From assembly GCF_900188185.1 (NCBI RefSeq), contig NZ_FZPA01000018.1, forward strand, positions 1 through 60,993: a stretch of DNA of 60,993 bases, read 5' to 3'. The stretch's first letter is position 1; each line of letters begins with the position of its first letter. Source of the stretch: Sphingopyxis indica. GTDB taxonomy: Bacteria > Pseudomonadota > Alphaproteobacteria > Sphingomonadales > Sphingomonadaceae. Shown here piece after piece: positions 50,201 through 59,281 of the stretch. The notes under the pieces were generated by a model. The model was not told the origin of the DNA and made no database searches. It worked only from the letters and a program-made list of their open reading frames with translations. Made by a program: the position numbers and the translations under genes.

Positions 50201-50547
50201 CCAACGCCGCCACGGCGCGCAATGCGCCGCGCCTGTCCTTGCACCAGCGCGCGGTACTGGCCGCGCTCGCTACTTTCACTCTGCTGCAGGCCCATGCCGC
50301 CAAGGCCGGCGGATCATCCATGCCGTGGGAGGCGCCGCTGCAATCGATCGTGGAATCGGTCGAGGGTCCAGTGGCGCGGATCGTCGCGGTAATCATCATC
50401 ATCGTCACTGGCCTCACGCTCGCCTTCGGCGATAGCTCGGGCGGCTTTCGCCGGCTGATCCAGATCGTGTTCGGCTTGTCGATCGCGTTCGCAGCCAGCT
50501 CCTTCTTTCTTTCCTTCTTCTCGTTCGGCGGCGGGGCCGTCATCTGA
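50197..50547 (+). CDS. trbC: TrbC/VirB2 family pilin
   Basis: 116 aa. A long signal region (residues 18-37, ending AHAAKAGG) is followed by PWEAPLQSIVESVEGPVA and two hydrophobic helices (about 62-80 and 88-110), typical of TrbC prepilin. TraF, encoded about 7.5 kb upstream, is the probable processing peptidase. It overlaps trbB by 4 bp and trbD by 1 bp. Confidence 0.92.
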   Translation: MTNAATARNAPRLSLHQRAVLAALATFTLLQAHAAKAGGSSMPWEAPLQSIVESVEGPVARIVAVIIIIVTGLTLAFGDSSGGFRRLIQIVFGLSIAFAASSFFLSFFSFGGGAVI

Positions 50548-50816
50548 TGTTCGGCCAGGACGAGGCTGCGGGATTCCAAGTCCCAGTGCATCGGGCATTG
50601 ACCGAGCCGATCCTGCTCGGCGGCGCGCCGCGCACCATCGCGATCGCCAACGGCACGCTGGCGGCAGCGGTCGGACTCGGCTTGCAGCTCTGGGTCACCG
50701 GCGCGGTGATCGGGTTCATCGGCCATGTCGCGGCGGTCTGGGCGGCCAAGCGCGATCCCCAGTTCGTCGAGGTCGGGCGGCGGCATATCCGCTATCCCGC
50801 CTGGATGCGGGGATGA
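50547..50816 (+). CDS. trbD: TrbD/VirB3 family protein
   Basis: 89 aa. FQVPVHRALTEPILLGGAPR is the family opening, followed by one or two hydrophobic helices (about 31-66) and AAKRDPQFVEVGRRHI at the C-terminus. It is an inner-membrane component working with TrbE. It shares one base with trbC. Confidence 0.92.
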   Translation: MFGQDEAAGFQVPVHRALTEPILLGGAPRTIAIANGTLAAAVGLGLQLWVTGAVIGFIGHVAAVWAAKRDPQFVEVGRRHIRYPAWMRG

Positions 50817-50823
50817 GGCGACC

Positions 50824-53274
50824 ATGCTGAATCTCGCCGAATATCGCAGCAAGGCGCAGAATCTCGCCGACTTCCTGCCCTGGGCGGCGCTGGTCGCTCC
50901 CGGAATCGTGCTCAACAAGGACGGCTCGTTCCAGCGCACGGCCCGCTTTCGCGGCCCCGATCTCGACAGCGCGACGCCCGCCGAGCTGGTGGCGGTGACG
51001 GCCCGGCTCAACAATGCGCTGCGCCGCCTGGGTTCGGGATGGGCGATCTTCGTCGAGGCGCAGCGTCTGCCGGCCAGCGGCTATCCGGAAAGCGACTTTC
51101 CCGATCCCGTCTCCGCGCTGGTGGACATGGAGCGGCGCGAGCAATTCCGCGAGGACGGCGCCCATTTCGAGAGCGCCTATTATCTGACCCTGTTGTGGCT
51201 GCCTCCCCCAGAGGACGCTACGCGTGCGGAAGGTTGGCTTTACGAGGGCAAGGCGCGCAAAGGCGTCGATCCCCTGGAACTGGTCGCGGGGTTCACCGAT
51301 CGCACCGCGCGCGTCCTCAATCTGATCGAAGGCTTCATGCCCGAGGCGCGATGGCTCGATGACGACGAGACGCTGACCTATTTGCACTCGACCATCTCGA
51401 CCAAACGCCAGCGCGTGCGTGTGCCGGAAACGCCTATGCATCTCGACGCGCTGCTGGTCGATCAGCCGTTGGCTGGCGGCCTCGAACCCCGGCTAGGCGA
51501 CGATCACCTGCGCACGCTCACCGTGACCGGCTTTCCGTCCTCCACCTGGCCAGGCCTGCTGGACGAGCTGAACCGGCCCGCCTTTCCGTATCGCTGGTCC
51601 ACGCGCGCGATCATGCTCGACAAGGTCGACGCGACCAAGCTGTTGACCAAGATTCGGCGGCAATGGTTCGCCAAGCGCAAGTCGCTCGGCGCGATCATCA
51701 AGGAGGTGATGACCAACGAGGCGTCGGTGCTGATGGATTCCGATGCGTCCAACAAGGCCGCCGATGCGGACGCCGCACTACAGGAACTGGGCAGCGACGA
51801 TATCGGCCAGGCCTATGTCACCGCGACCGTTACGGTCTGGCACCCCGATCCGGCCATCGCCGCCGAGCGGCTTCGCCTGGTCGAGAAAGTCATCCAGAGT
51901 CAGGACTTCACCTGCACGGTGGAAGGCGTCAACGCCATCGAGGCGTGGCTGGGCGGCGTGCCCGGCCATGTCTATGCCAATGTGCGACAACCGCCGATCT
52001 CGACGCTCAACCTTGCCCACATGATCCCCCTGTCAGCGGTGTGGGCGGGGCCGGAACGGGACGAGCATCTGGGCAGTCCCCCGCTGCTCTACGGCAAGAC
52101 CGAAGGCTCTACCCCGTTCCGGCTTTCTCTCCATGTCGGCGATGTCGGTCATACGTTGATCGTCGGCCCCACCGGTGCCGGCAAATCGGTGCTGCTGGCG
52201 CTGATGGCGATGCAATTCCGCCGCTACGATAACGCGCAGATCTTCGCTTTCGATTTCGGCGGGTCGATCCGTGCGGCAGCGATCGCGTGTGGAGGCGATT
52301 GGCAGAATCTGGGCGGCAACACACAGGACGATGCCGGCGACGGCGTCCAGCTTCAGCCACTCGCCCGGATCGACGATGCCGCCGAACGGGCCTGGGCCGC
52401 CGAATGGCTGGCCGCGATTCTCGCCGCCGAAGGCGTTACCATCGATCCGCAGGCCAAGGACCATCTGTGGTCGGCGCTGACTTCGCTCGCCAGCGCGCCA
52501 CCTGAGGAGCGCACACTGACCGGCCTTGCCGTGCTGCTCCAGGCGCAGGCGCTCAAGCAGGCGCTCGCACCCTATTGTGTTGGCGGCCCCTGGGGCCGGC
52601 TGCTCGACGCCGAGGCCGAGCATCTCGGCGACGCGGCGATTCAGGCATTCGAGACCGAAGGGCTGGTCGGCGCAGGCGCTGCCGCCGCCGTGTTCTCCTA
52701 TCTCTTCCACCGCATCGAAGGGCGGCTCGACGGCTCGCCCACGCTGATCATCATCGATGAAGGCTGGCTCGTGCTCGACAGCCCGGCCTTCGCCCAGCAG
52801 CTCAAGGAGTGGCTGAAGACGCTGCGCAAGAAGAACGCATCCGTCGTCTTCGCCACCCAATCGCTCGCCGATGTCGAAACCTCGAACATCGCGCTGGCGA
52901 TCATCGAGAGCTGCCCGACGCGCATCTTCCTGCCCAACGAACGGGCGATGGAGCCGCAGATCGCCGCCATCTATGCGCGTTTCGGCCTCAACGCCCGGCA
53001 GGTGGAAATTCTCAGCCGGGCGACGCCCAAGCGCGATTATTACTGCCAGTCGCGGCGCGGCAACCGTCTGTTCGAGCTGGGCCTGGGCGATGTCGCGCTC
53101 GCCTTCACGGCCGCCTCCTCGAAAACTGACCAGCAGCGCATCGCAGATCTTGTTGCCGAACATGGGCGCGCCGGCTTCGCTGACGCTTGGCTGAAGCATC
53201 GCGACCTCGCCTGGGCGGCCGAGCTGTTGCCGCCGCCACCCGATCCGCTGACGCATCAGGAGATGGAACCATGA
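50824..53274 (+). CDS. trbE: T4SS ATPase TrbE (VirB4-like)
   Basis: 816 aa. It starts MLNLAEYRSKAQNLADFLPW, with GGGGATGAGGCG upstream. The CagE/TrbE N-terminal domain is followed by Walker A in LIVGPTGAGKSVLLALM and Walker B in LIIIDEGWLVLDSPAF, then VVFATQSLADVETS. It is the largest channel ATPase and drives pilus assembly and substrate passage. It overlaps trbJ by 4 bp. Confidence 0.95.
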   Translation: MLNLAEYRSKAQNLADFLPWAALVAPGIVLNKDGSFQRTARFRGPDLDSATPAELVAVTARLNNALRRLGSGWAIFVEAQRLPASGYPESDFPDPVSALVDMERREQFREDGAHFESAYYLTLLWLPPPEDATRAEGWLYEGKARKGVDPLELVAGFTDRTARVLNLIEGFMPEARWLDDDETLTYLHSTISTKRQRVRVPETPMHLDALLVDQPLAGGLEPRLGDDHLRTLTVTGFPSSTWPGLLDELNRPAFPYRWSTRAIMLDKVDATKLLTKIRRQWFAKRKSLGAIIKEVMTNEASVLMDSDASNKAADADAALQELGSDDIGQAYVTATVTVWHPDPAIAAERLRLVEKVIQSQDFTCTVEGVNAIEAWLGGVPGHVYANVRQPPISTLNLAHMIPLSAVWAGPERDEHLGSPPLLYGKTEGSTPFRLSLHVGDVGHTLIVGPTGAGKSVLLALMAMQFRRYDNAQIFAFDFGGSIRAAAIACGGDWQNLGGNTQDDAGDGVQLQPLARIDDAAERAWAAEWLAAILAAEGVTIDPQAKDHLWSALTSLASAPPEERTLTGLAVLLQAQALKQALAPYCVGGPWGRLLDAEAEHLGDAAIQAFETEGLVGAGAAAAVFSYLFHRIEGRLDGSPTLIIIDEGWLVLDSPAFAQQLKEWLKTLRKKNASVVFATQSLADVETSNIALAIIESCPTRIFLPNERAMEPQIAAIYARFGLNARQVEILSRATPKRDYYCQSRRGNRLFELGLGDVALAFTAASSKTDQQRIADLVAEHGRAGFADAWLKHRDLAWAAELLPPPPDPLTHQEMEP

Positions 53275-53993
53275 CATGCTTCGCCTTGCGCCGTGCGCTC
53301 CTCGCCGGCGCTGCTTTCGCCATGACCGGGCTCGCCGCCTCGCCACCGGCCCATGCGCAACTGTTCGGCGGGATCGTCTACGATCCGACCAACTATGCGC
53401 AGAACGTGCTGACCGCGGCGCGCACGCTGGAGATGATCAACAATCAGATCCAGTCCCTGCAGAACGAGGCGGCTTCGCTGCTCAACCAGGCACGCAACCT
53501 CACTTCGCTGCCGCTCAATGAACTCAGCGCGCTGCAGGATCAGGTCCAGCGCACCCGGCAATTGCTCGATCAGGCCCAGCGCGTCGCCTACGACGTGCAG
53601 CAGATCGACCAGATATTCGAGCAGCGTTACCGTTCGATCGACATCACCGCCTCGGACCAGCAGCTTATCGCCGATGCGCGCGAGCGCTGGGAGACCAGTG
53701 TCGGCGCGTTCCAGGATTCGCTGCGCGTGCAGGCCGGCGTCGTTGGCAATATCGAGGGTGCGCGCGCCAGCATGGGCCGTCTGGTCGGCGCCAGTCAGTC
53801 GGCGACCGGCGCGCTCCAGGCAGCACAGGCGGGCAACCAGCTCCTCGCGCTGCAATCGCAGCAGATCGCCGATCTCACCGCGCTGGTTGCGGCGCAGAGC
53901 CGCGCGCAGGCGCTCCAATCCGCCCGCGATGCCGCGACGGAAGCGCAGGCGCGCGAGAACTACCGCCGCTTCATGCGGCGCAGCGGCGAGTGA
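53271..53993 (+). CDS. trbJ: TrbJ (VirB5-like) protein
   Basis: 240 aa. A signal peptide (LLAGAAFAMTGLAASPPAHAQ) is followed by the TrbJ marks FGGIVYDPTNYAQNVLTAAR, EMINNQIQSLQNEA and RNLTSLPLN, and by Gln-rich helices throughout. It should be a periplasmic or pilus-tip component. The start overlaps the trbE stop. Confidence 0.92.
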   Translation: MTCFALRRALLAGAAFAMTGLAASPPAHAQLFGGIVYDPTNYAQNVLTAARTLEMINNQIQSLQNEAASLLNQARNLTSLPLNELSALQDQVQRTRQLLDQAQRVAYDVQQIDQIFEQRYRSIDITASDQQLIADARERWETSVGAFQDSLRVQAGVVGNIEGARASMGRLVGASQSATGALQAAQAGNQLLALQSQQIADLTALVAAQSRAQALQSARDAATEAQARENYRRFMRRSGE

Positions 53994-54000
53994 CGCGCCG

Positions 54001-54312
54001 GTGAGCCGGACAACGCGTATCGCCGGCGTGGCGCTGGCAGGCGGCATCCTGATGGCGACCGCGATCACCATCGCGACCCGCGAAGAGCCGCCTCGTCGCG
54101 AGCCGCCCCCCGTGATCGAAGAGGCGGCCGACCCGCTGCACGCCGAACTCGCGCGCTGCCGCACGATCACAGGGCCGGACGCGGAATGCGAACGCATCTG
54201 GCAAGCGCAGCGCGACCGCTTCTTCGGACGCGATGATGTCGACACATCCGCGCCGCGCCGGAACGCATTGATTGGCGAAGGCGGTAATCCAGCGCACGAG
54301 GAAACGCGCTGA
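54001..54312 (+). CDS. trbK: TrbK-like putative entry exclusion protein
   Basis: 103 aa from a GTG. One N-terminal hydrophobic segment (IAGVALAGGILMATAITIA) is followed by a Pro/Glu linker and a short region with Cys in ELARCRTITGPDAECERIW, the pattern of TrbK-alt proteins. It sits between trbJ and trbL, where entry exclusion genes usually lie. It would block uptake from cells that carry the same element. Confidence 0.78.
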   Translation: MSRTTRIAGVALAGGILMATAITIATREEPPRREPPPVIEEAADPLHAELARCRTITGPDAECERIWQAQRDRFFGRDDVDTSAPRRNALIGEGGNPAHEETR

Positions 54313-54313
54313 C

Positions 54314-55687
54314 ATGAACAACGTCGGCGTCATCAACACCTTCCTCGATACCTTCAACAGCTACATCGATAGCGGGTTCGGGTTGCTGGGCGGCGAAGTC
54401 GCATTCCTGACAACGGCGCTGATCGTCATCGACGTCACACTCGCGGGCCTGTTCTGGGCCTGGGGCGCCGACGAGGACGTCATGCACCGCCTGGTGAAGA
54501 AGACGCTCTATATCGGTTTTTTTGCCTTCGTGATCGGCAATTTCTCCGCGCTCGCGGCAATCGTGTTCGAGAGCTTCGCGGGTCTCGGTCTCCAGGCGTC
54601 GGGCTCCTCGATCAGCGTCGCCGAGTTCATGCGCCCCGGCACGGTCGCCCAAACAGGATTCGACGCCGGCGAACCGCTGCTGGATGCGGCGGAAGATCTG
54701 ATGGGCTTCACCAGCTTCTTCTCCAATTTCGTCCAGATCGCAGTGCTGATGATCTCGTGGGTCATCATCCTGATCGCCTTCTTCATCCTGGCGATCCAGC
54801 TCTTCATCACCCTGATCGAGTTCAAGCTGACCACGCTGGCGGGTTTCGTCCTCTTGCCATTCGCGCTCTTCAACAAGACAGCCTTCCTCGCGGAGAAGGT
54901 GCTGGGCAATGTCGTCGCCTCGGGCGTCAAGGTGCTGGTGCTCGCCGTCATCGTCGGCATCGGCACGGGCCTGTTCGCCGAATTCCAGAGCGCCTTCGGT
55001 GAGACCCCGACCAACGAGCAGTGCGCTGCCGTCGCGCTTGCTTCACTGGCGCTGATGGGTCTCGGCATTTTCGGCCCGGGCATCGCCACTGGTCTCGTTT
55101 CGGGTGCGCCGCAGCTCGGCGCCGGTGCGGCAGTGGGCACCGCGCTCGCGGTCGGCGGCATGGCGGCGGGTGGAGCGGTGGCGGGACGCATGGCGCTGGG
55201 CGGCGCCGCTTCGGCCGCCGGTGGCGGGTTGCAGGCGGCCGGAGCTGCGGCGCGCGGCGGCGCCTTCGCGTCCGGCGCGGCATCGAGCGCCTATGCGATG
55301 GGCTCGTTCGGCAAATCGGGCGCCGGCGCGGTCGCCGGCGGTATGACCGCCATGGGTCAGGCAGCGGCCAGTGGCGCGGCGAAGGCAGCCATATCGCCGC
55401 TCAAGAAGGCCGCCGAGAAAGGCGGCGCCGCAATGCAGTCCAGCTTTCGCTCCGGCGCGCGCGCCGGGTTTACCGCCTCGGGCGGCACGATCAGCGGCGG
55501 CGCTTCGCCCGCCGCACCGGCAAGCAGCGGTGCGGCAAGCGCCGGATCGTCCGGCCCGCCCGCTTGGGCGCGCTCGATGAAAAACCGTCAAGCGCTGCAA
55601 AGCGGCGTCTCCACCGTCGCCCATGCGGTCCGTTCCGGCGATCGCGGCGGCGGCGGCGCCTCGCCCAATCTCAGCCAGAAGGATTGA
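54314..55687 (+). CDS. trbL: TrbL (VirB6-like) channel protein
   Basis: 457 aa. The polytopic N-terminal 260 residues hold about six membrane helices (for example LISWVIILIAFFILAIQLF-like MISWVIILIAFFILA) and the TrbL marks FLDTFNSYIDSGFGLLGG and FKLTTLAGFVLLPFALFNKT. The last 190 residues are an Ala/Gly/Ser-rich low-complexity tail. It is an inner-membrane pore component. It starts 1 base after the trbK stop. Confidence 0.93.
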   Translation: MNNVGVINTFLDTFNSYIDSGFGLLGGEVAFLTTALIVIDVTLAGLFWAWGADEDVMHRLVKKTLYIGFFAFVIGNFSALAAIVFESFAGLGLQASGSSISVAEFMRPGTVAQTGFDAGEPLLDAAEDLMGFTSFFSNFVQIAVLMISWVIILIAFFILAIQLFITLIEFKLTTLAGFVLLPFALFNKTAFLAEKVLGNVVASGVKVLVLAVIVGIGTGLFAEFQSAFGETPTNEQCAAVALASLALMGLGIFGPGIATGLVSGAPQLGAGAAVGTALAVGGMAAGGAVAGRMALGGAASAAGGGLQAAGAAARGGAFASGAASSAYAMGSFGKSGAGAVAGGMTAMGQAAASGAAKAAISPLKKAAEKGGAAMQSSFRSGARAGFTASGGTISGGASPAAPASSGAASAGSSGPPAWARSMKNRQALQSGVSTVAHAVRSGDRGGGGASPNLSQKD

Positions 55688-55694
55688 GCCGACA

Positions 55695-56378
55695 ATGTTC
55701 CGACGCCCTTCCAACCACTATGGCAAGACGCCCGAGCCCGAGACGCCATACCAGCGTGCCGCGCAAGCCTGGGACGAGCGCATCGGCTCCGCCCGCGTGC
55801 AGGCGAAGAACTGGCGCCTCATGGCCTTCTGCTCGCTGGCGCTGTCCGCCGGGCTGGCCGGCGCTCTCGTCTGGCAAGGCGCGCGCGGAACCATCGTCCC
55901 CTGGGTGGTCGAGGTCGACAAGCTCGGTGAGGCGCGTGTCGTCGCGCCGGCCGAGGCCGGCTATCGTCCGACAGACCCCCAGATAGCTTTTCACCTCGCG
56001 CGCTTCATCGAGCATGTGCGCTCCGTCCCCGCCGATCCGATCGTCCTGCGCGAGAACTGGCTGCGCGCTTATGATTTCGCCGCGCCGACCGGAGCGGCCG
56101 CGCTCAGTGATTATGCGCGAGGCAATGATCCCTTCGCCCTGGTCGGCCGCGAACAAGTCGCGGTCGAAGTCTCGAGCGTGATCCGCGCTTCACCCAATAG
56201 CTTCCGCATCGCCTGGATCGAGCGGCGCTACGCGCAAGCGAATCTCACCGCGACCGAGCGGTGGTCGGCGATCGTCACGGTCAATGTGCAGCCGCCGCGC
56301 TCACCCGAGGCAATCCGCAAGAATCCGCTCGGCGTCTTCGTCACCGCGCTCAACTGGTCCCGGGAGCTTTCTCAATGA
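55695..56378 (+). CDS. trbF: TrbF (VirB8-like) protein
   Basis: 227 aa. A cytoplasmic N-terminus (NHYGKTPEPETPYQRAAQAW) is followed by one membrane helix (about 43-62) and a periplasmic VirB8-type domain (VVEVDKLGEARVV, FIEHVRSVPADPIVLRENW, KNPLGVFVTALNWSREL). It is an inner-membrane scaffold of the channel. The stop overlaps the trbG ATG. Confidence 0.94.
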   Translation: MFRRPSNHYGKTPEPETPYQRAAQAWDERIGSARVQAKNWRLMAFCSLALSAGLAGALVWQGARGTIVPWVVEVDKLGEARVVAPAEAGYRPTDPQIAFHLARFIEHVRSVPADPIVLRENWLRAYDFAAPTGAAALSDYARGNDPFALVGREQVAVEVSSVIRASPNSFRIAWIERRYAQANLTATERWSAIVTVNVQPPRSPEAIRKNPLGVFVTALNWSRELSQ

Positions 56379-57406
56379 GAAATCCGCAATTCCGTAAATC
56401 CGCTTCCGTGCTTCTGCTGCTTTGCGGCTCTGCGCTTACCGCCTGCACGACCACGAAGTTCACACCGCCTTCCATCACCTATGACGACGCCCCAGCGGTT
56501 GCGGCCGTACTGACGCCGGAGCCGACCCCTGCCGCGTCTGGAATGGTCGAGGTCGTGGCGATCCCGGAGCCCCTGCCGTTGCCCGGTCAGCTCAAACCCG
56601 TGGAAGAAGGCCGCAACGCGCCCGAACCCGCAGACCCGGCCGAGCGTATCCGCAATGCCAACGACGCCGCGCGCGTGCAGCCGGTGCGCGATGGCTTTAT
56701 CAACGCCATCCAGACCTATCCCTGGACCGACGGCGCGCTGTTTCAGGTCTACACCGCGCCCGGCCAAGTCACCGACATCGCTTTGCAGGAGGGCGAGCAG
56801 CTCGTCGGGCCGGGACCGGTTGCCGCCGGCGACACGACGCGCTGGATCATCGGCGATACGGTGAGCGGTGCGGGCGCGAACAGCCGCGTCCATATTCTCG
56901 TCAAGCCGACCCGGCCTGACATCTCGACCAACCTTATCATCAACACCGACCGGCGCACCTATCATCTGGAACTGCGCGCCACCGAGCGCACATGGATGGC
57001 TTCGGTCTCCTGGACCTATCCGCAAGACCAGATCATCGCCATTCGCGGCGCCAATGCCGCCGCTGTCGCGGCCGCGCCGATCGCCGACGGCATCGACATC
57101 GCCCGGCTCAACTTCCGCTATCGCATCGAGGGGGACAACGCGCCGTGGCGGCCGCTCCGCGCCTTCGACGACGGCCGCCAGGCGTTCATCCAGTTCCCTG
57201 CCGGCATCAGCCAGGGCGAGATGCCGCCGCTATTCGTGATCGGCACCCATGGCGGCTCGGAACTCGTGAATTACCGCGTGCGCGGCGATCATATGATTGT
57301 CGACCGGCTGTTCGCGGCTGCGGAACTGCGTCTCGGCGATGATCCGCAGCAGGTCGTGCGCGTTGTGCGCAGCGATGGTGACGTCGGGCGCAGGGGTCGG
57401 CAATGA
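56375..57406 (+). CDS. trbG: TrbG (VirB9-like) protein
   Basis: 343 aa. A lipoprotein-like signal (VLLLLCGSALTACTTTK) precedes a Pro-rich linker, then the VirB9 core: AIQTYPWTDGALFQVYTAPG, VTDIALQEGEQLVGPG, TRWIIGDTVSG and RRTYHLELRATE. It belongs to the outer-membrane core complex with TrbI. Its first codons contain the 13-mer TCCGTAAATCCGC that recurs in the ICE. Confidence 0.94.
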   Translation: MRNPQFRKSASVLLLLCGSALTACTTTKFTPPSITYDDAPAVAAVLTPEPTPAASGMVEVVAIPEPLPLPGQLKPVEEGRNAPEPADPAERIRNANDAARVQPVRDGFINAIQTYPWTDGALFQVYTAPGQVTDIALQEGEQLVGPGPVAAGDTTRWIIGDTVSGAGANSRVHILVKPTRPDISTNLIINTDRRTYHLELRATERTWMASVSWTYPQDQIIAIRGANAAAVAAAPIADGIDIARLNFRYRIEGDNAPWRPLRAFDDGRQAFIQFPAGISQGEMPPLFVIGTHGGSELVNYRVRGDHMIVDRLFAAAELRLGDDPQQVVRVVRSDGDVGRRGRQ

Positions 57407-58727
57407 GCGCGAGCGAGACCGATCCCCGCCGCGAACCGTCACCACCGACACCAGCGCCGGGCGACGGCCGATCCGGTCCGAACACGCACACGGATGCGCC
57501 TCCGGACCATGACCCGGAAGCATCCACCGCCGCCGATACCGCGACCGTTGCCGATCCGAGCGGCTTTCGCCTGCGTGGAGATCCGCCGCGGGTCATGCGT
57601 CTGTCGCGCAAGGTGCTGGGCGCCGGCGCGGCCCTCGGCGCCATCGGAATAGGTGCGGCGTTCATGGTGGCGCTCCAGACCCGTGATCGCCAGCCTGCCG
57701 AACCGACCGAACTGCACGGGAGCGAGCGGCGGGCTGTCGCGGAACAGGTGACAGGAGCGCCGCGCGACTACAGCCAGGTGCCGCAACTCGGCGAACCGCT
57801 GCCGGGCGATCTCGGCCGCCCCATCCTGAACGCTCGCGCGGATGGTCGCGATGTCCCCGTGCCGCCGATGGGCAGAGGGGCCGGCCAGGCGCGCCAACTC
57901 ACGCCCGAAGAGGAAGCGCGTCAGCGCGAGATCCAGGCGCTTGAGGCCGCCATCGCCAGCGGTCTGTTCCACGGCGCCCAGGGCGCGCCTGCGCGATCGC
58001 AAGGCTCCGCCGGAAGCGCTTCCCTTCCGCCATTGCCTGGCCTCGATCCGGTTCGGGCAGCGGTGCAGGCCGATCCCGCGCCGCAAGACAGCGCGCGGGC
58101 GTTCCTCACCGAACCGACCGACCGGCAAATCGCCAGTCCGGACCGCCTTGCGGCGCCGATGTCGCCGCATGTCGTCATGGCGGGCAGCGTCATCCCCGCG
58201 GCCCTCATCACGGGACTGCGTTCTGATCTGCCGGGTCAGGTGACGGCGCAGGTGACGAGCCACGTCTATGACACCCCGACGGGACGAACCTTGTTGATTC
58301 CGCAGGGAGCCCGGCTGATCGGCGAGTATGATTCCAGTGTCGCCTTCGGCCAGCGCCGCGTGCTCCTCGTCTGGACGCGCCTGATCCTGCCCGACGGCCG
58401 CTCCATCGTGTTGGAACGCCAGCCTGCCGGCGACGCGGAGGCCAGGCTGGGCTGGAGGATGGCGTCGACCATCACTGGGACGAATTGGCGAAAGCGGCGG
58501 GACTATCTACGCTGCTCTCGCTCGGCACCGAATTGGCGACGGACTCGCAGGACCGGCTTGTTCGCGCCTTGCAGGATGGTGGGCAGGATACGTTCAATCA
58601 GGCCGGGCAGGAGATCGTCCGCCGCCAGCTCAATATCCCGCCGACGCTGACGGTTCGGCCCGGCTACCCGGTCAATGTGCTGGTGTCGCGGGATTTGACC
58701 CTCGAACCCTGGAGAGATTTACAATGA
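57403..58727 (+). pseudogene. trbI: trbI (VirB10-like) interrupted by a frame change
   Basis: From the ATG at 57403 the frame codes for a cytoplasmic Pro-rich N-terminus, a membrane helix near residue 75, a linker and the VirB10 barrel start (MAGSVIPAALITGLRSDLPG, TPTGRTLLIPQGARLIGEYD). After LERQPAGDAE at about 58440 it leaves the family and ends at 58650. The correct continuation (GQAGLEDGVDHHW, NQAGQEIVRRQLNI, LVSRDLTLEPW) is in another frame and ends at 58727, overlapping DUF2274 in the normal way. One extra G near 58440 would restore a 441-aa TrbI. Confidence 0.85.
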
Positions 58728-58960
58728 CCAAGCTCAAGCTCGGCGACCTGACCGACGAAACGCCGATCCGCCGCCAACTCTCCTTTCCCGCCGATCTCTA
58801 CCGCGACATGACGATCTATGGCGAGCTTCTGGCCGAAGGATCGGAAACGAAGCCGGTTGAACCCGAACGGCTCGCTATTGCGATGCTGACACGGTTTCTC
58901 GCCACCGACCGGGCATTCCAGCGCGCGAAGCGCGAGCGAGCACGGACAGCTACGCAGTAG
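58724..58960 (+). CDS. DUF2274 domain protein
   Basis: 78 aa. KLKLGDLTDETPIRRQLSFP and YRDMTIYGELLAEGS, with PERLAIAMLTRFLATDRAF, are typical of DUF2274, which regularly follows trbI. It looks like a small RHH-type protein and may regulate the operon. Its ATG overlaps the restored trbI stop, supporting the view that trbI should reach 58727. Confidence 0.88.
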   Translation: MTKLKLGDLTDETPIRRQLSFPADLYRDMTIYGELLAEGSETKPVEPERLAIAMLTRFLATDRAFQRAKRERARTATQ

Positions 58961-59201
58961 TCCGAACGAATTGGACACGATCCTCGCCATCAAGAACCAG
59001 GGCACGAAATCCCGCTTCTCTCCAGGATCGGCATTGGACCTGCCGCGGATCGGTGGTCTCATTGCTCCACCAGTCAGGGTTCTGCGCACTGTTCGGCAGC
59101 AAGGCGCCGATAATGCGCTCTATGTCATCGAAGGTCAGTTCGACACTTTGCCGCTCGCGCCGACGACGCAGATAGGTTTCCAGCGGCGTGTACTTACCCA
59201 T
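58950..59201 (-). CDS. Small hypothetical protein (DUF7662-like)
   Basis: 83 aa. GKYTPLETYLRRRRERQSVEL, followed by FDDIERIIGALLPNSA, PDWWSNE and CRSWREAGFRALVLD, matches a family of small proteins I associate with DUF7662. AGGAGT lies 10 bases before the ATG at 59201. It converges on DUF2274, with the ends overlapping by 11 bp. The function is unknown; the fold may bind nucleic acid. Confidence 0.72.
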   Translation of the reverse strand: MGKYTPLETYLRRRRERQSVELTFDDIERIIGALLPNSAQNPDWWSNETTDPRQVQCRSWREAGFRALVLDGEDRVQFVRTTA

Positions 59202-59281
59202 AATCAAAGCTACTCCTGAACAAACGATAACGCGCAGATCGGTCGCGGCAATGCCGCGAAACAGGGCTGCGCAAGAGGGAT

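Noticed and set aside
58425..58445. Programmed -1 frameshift in trbI
   Set aside because: No slippery heptamer or downstream structure is evident. A missing G is a simpler explanation.
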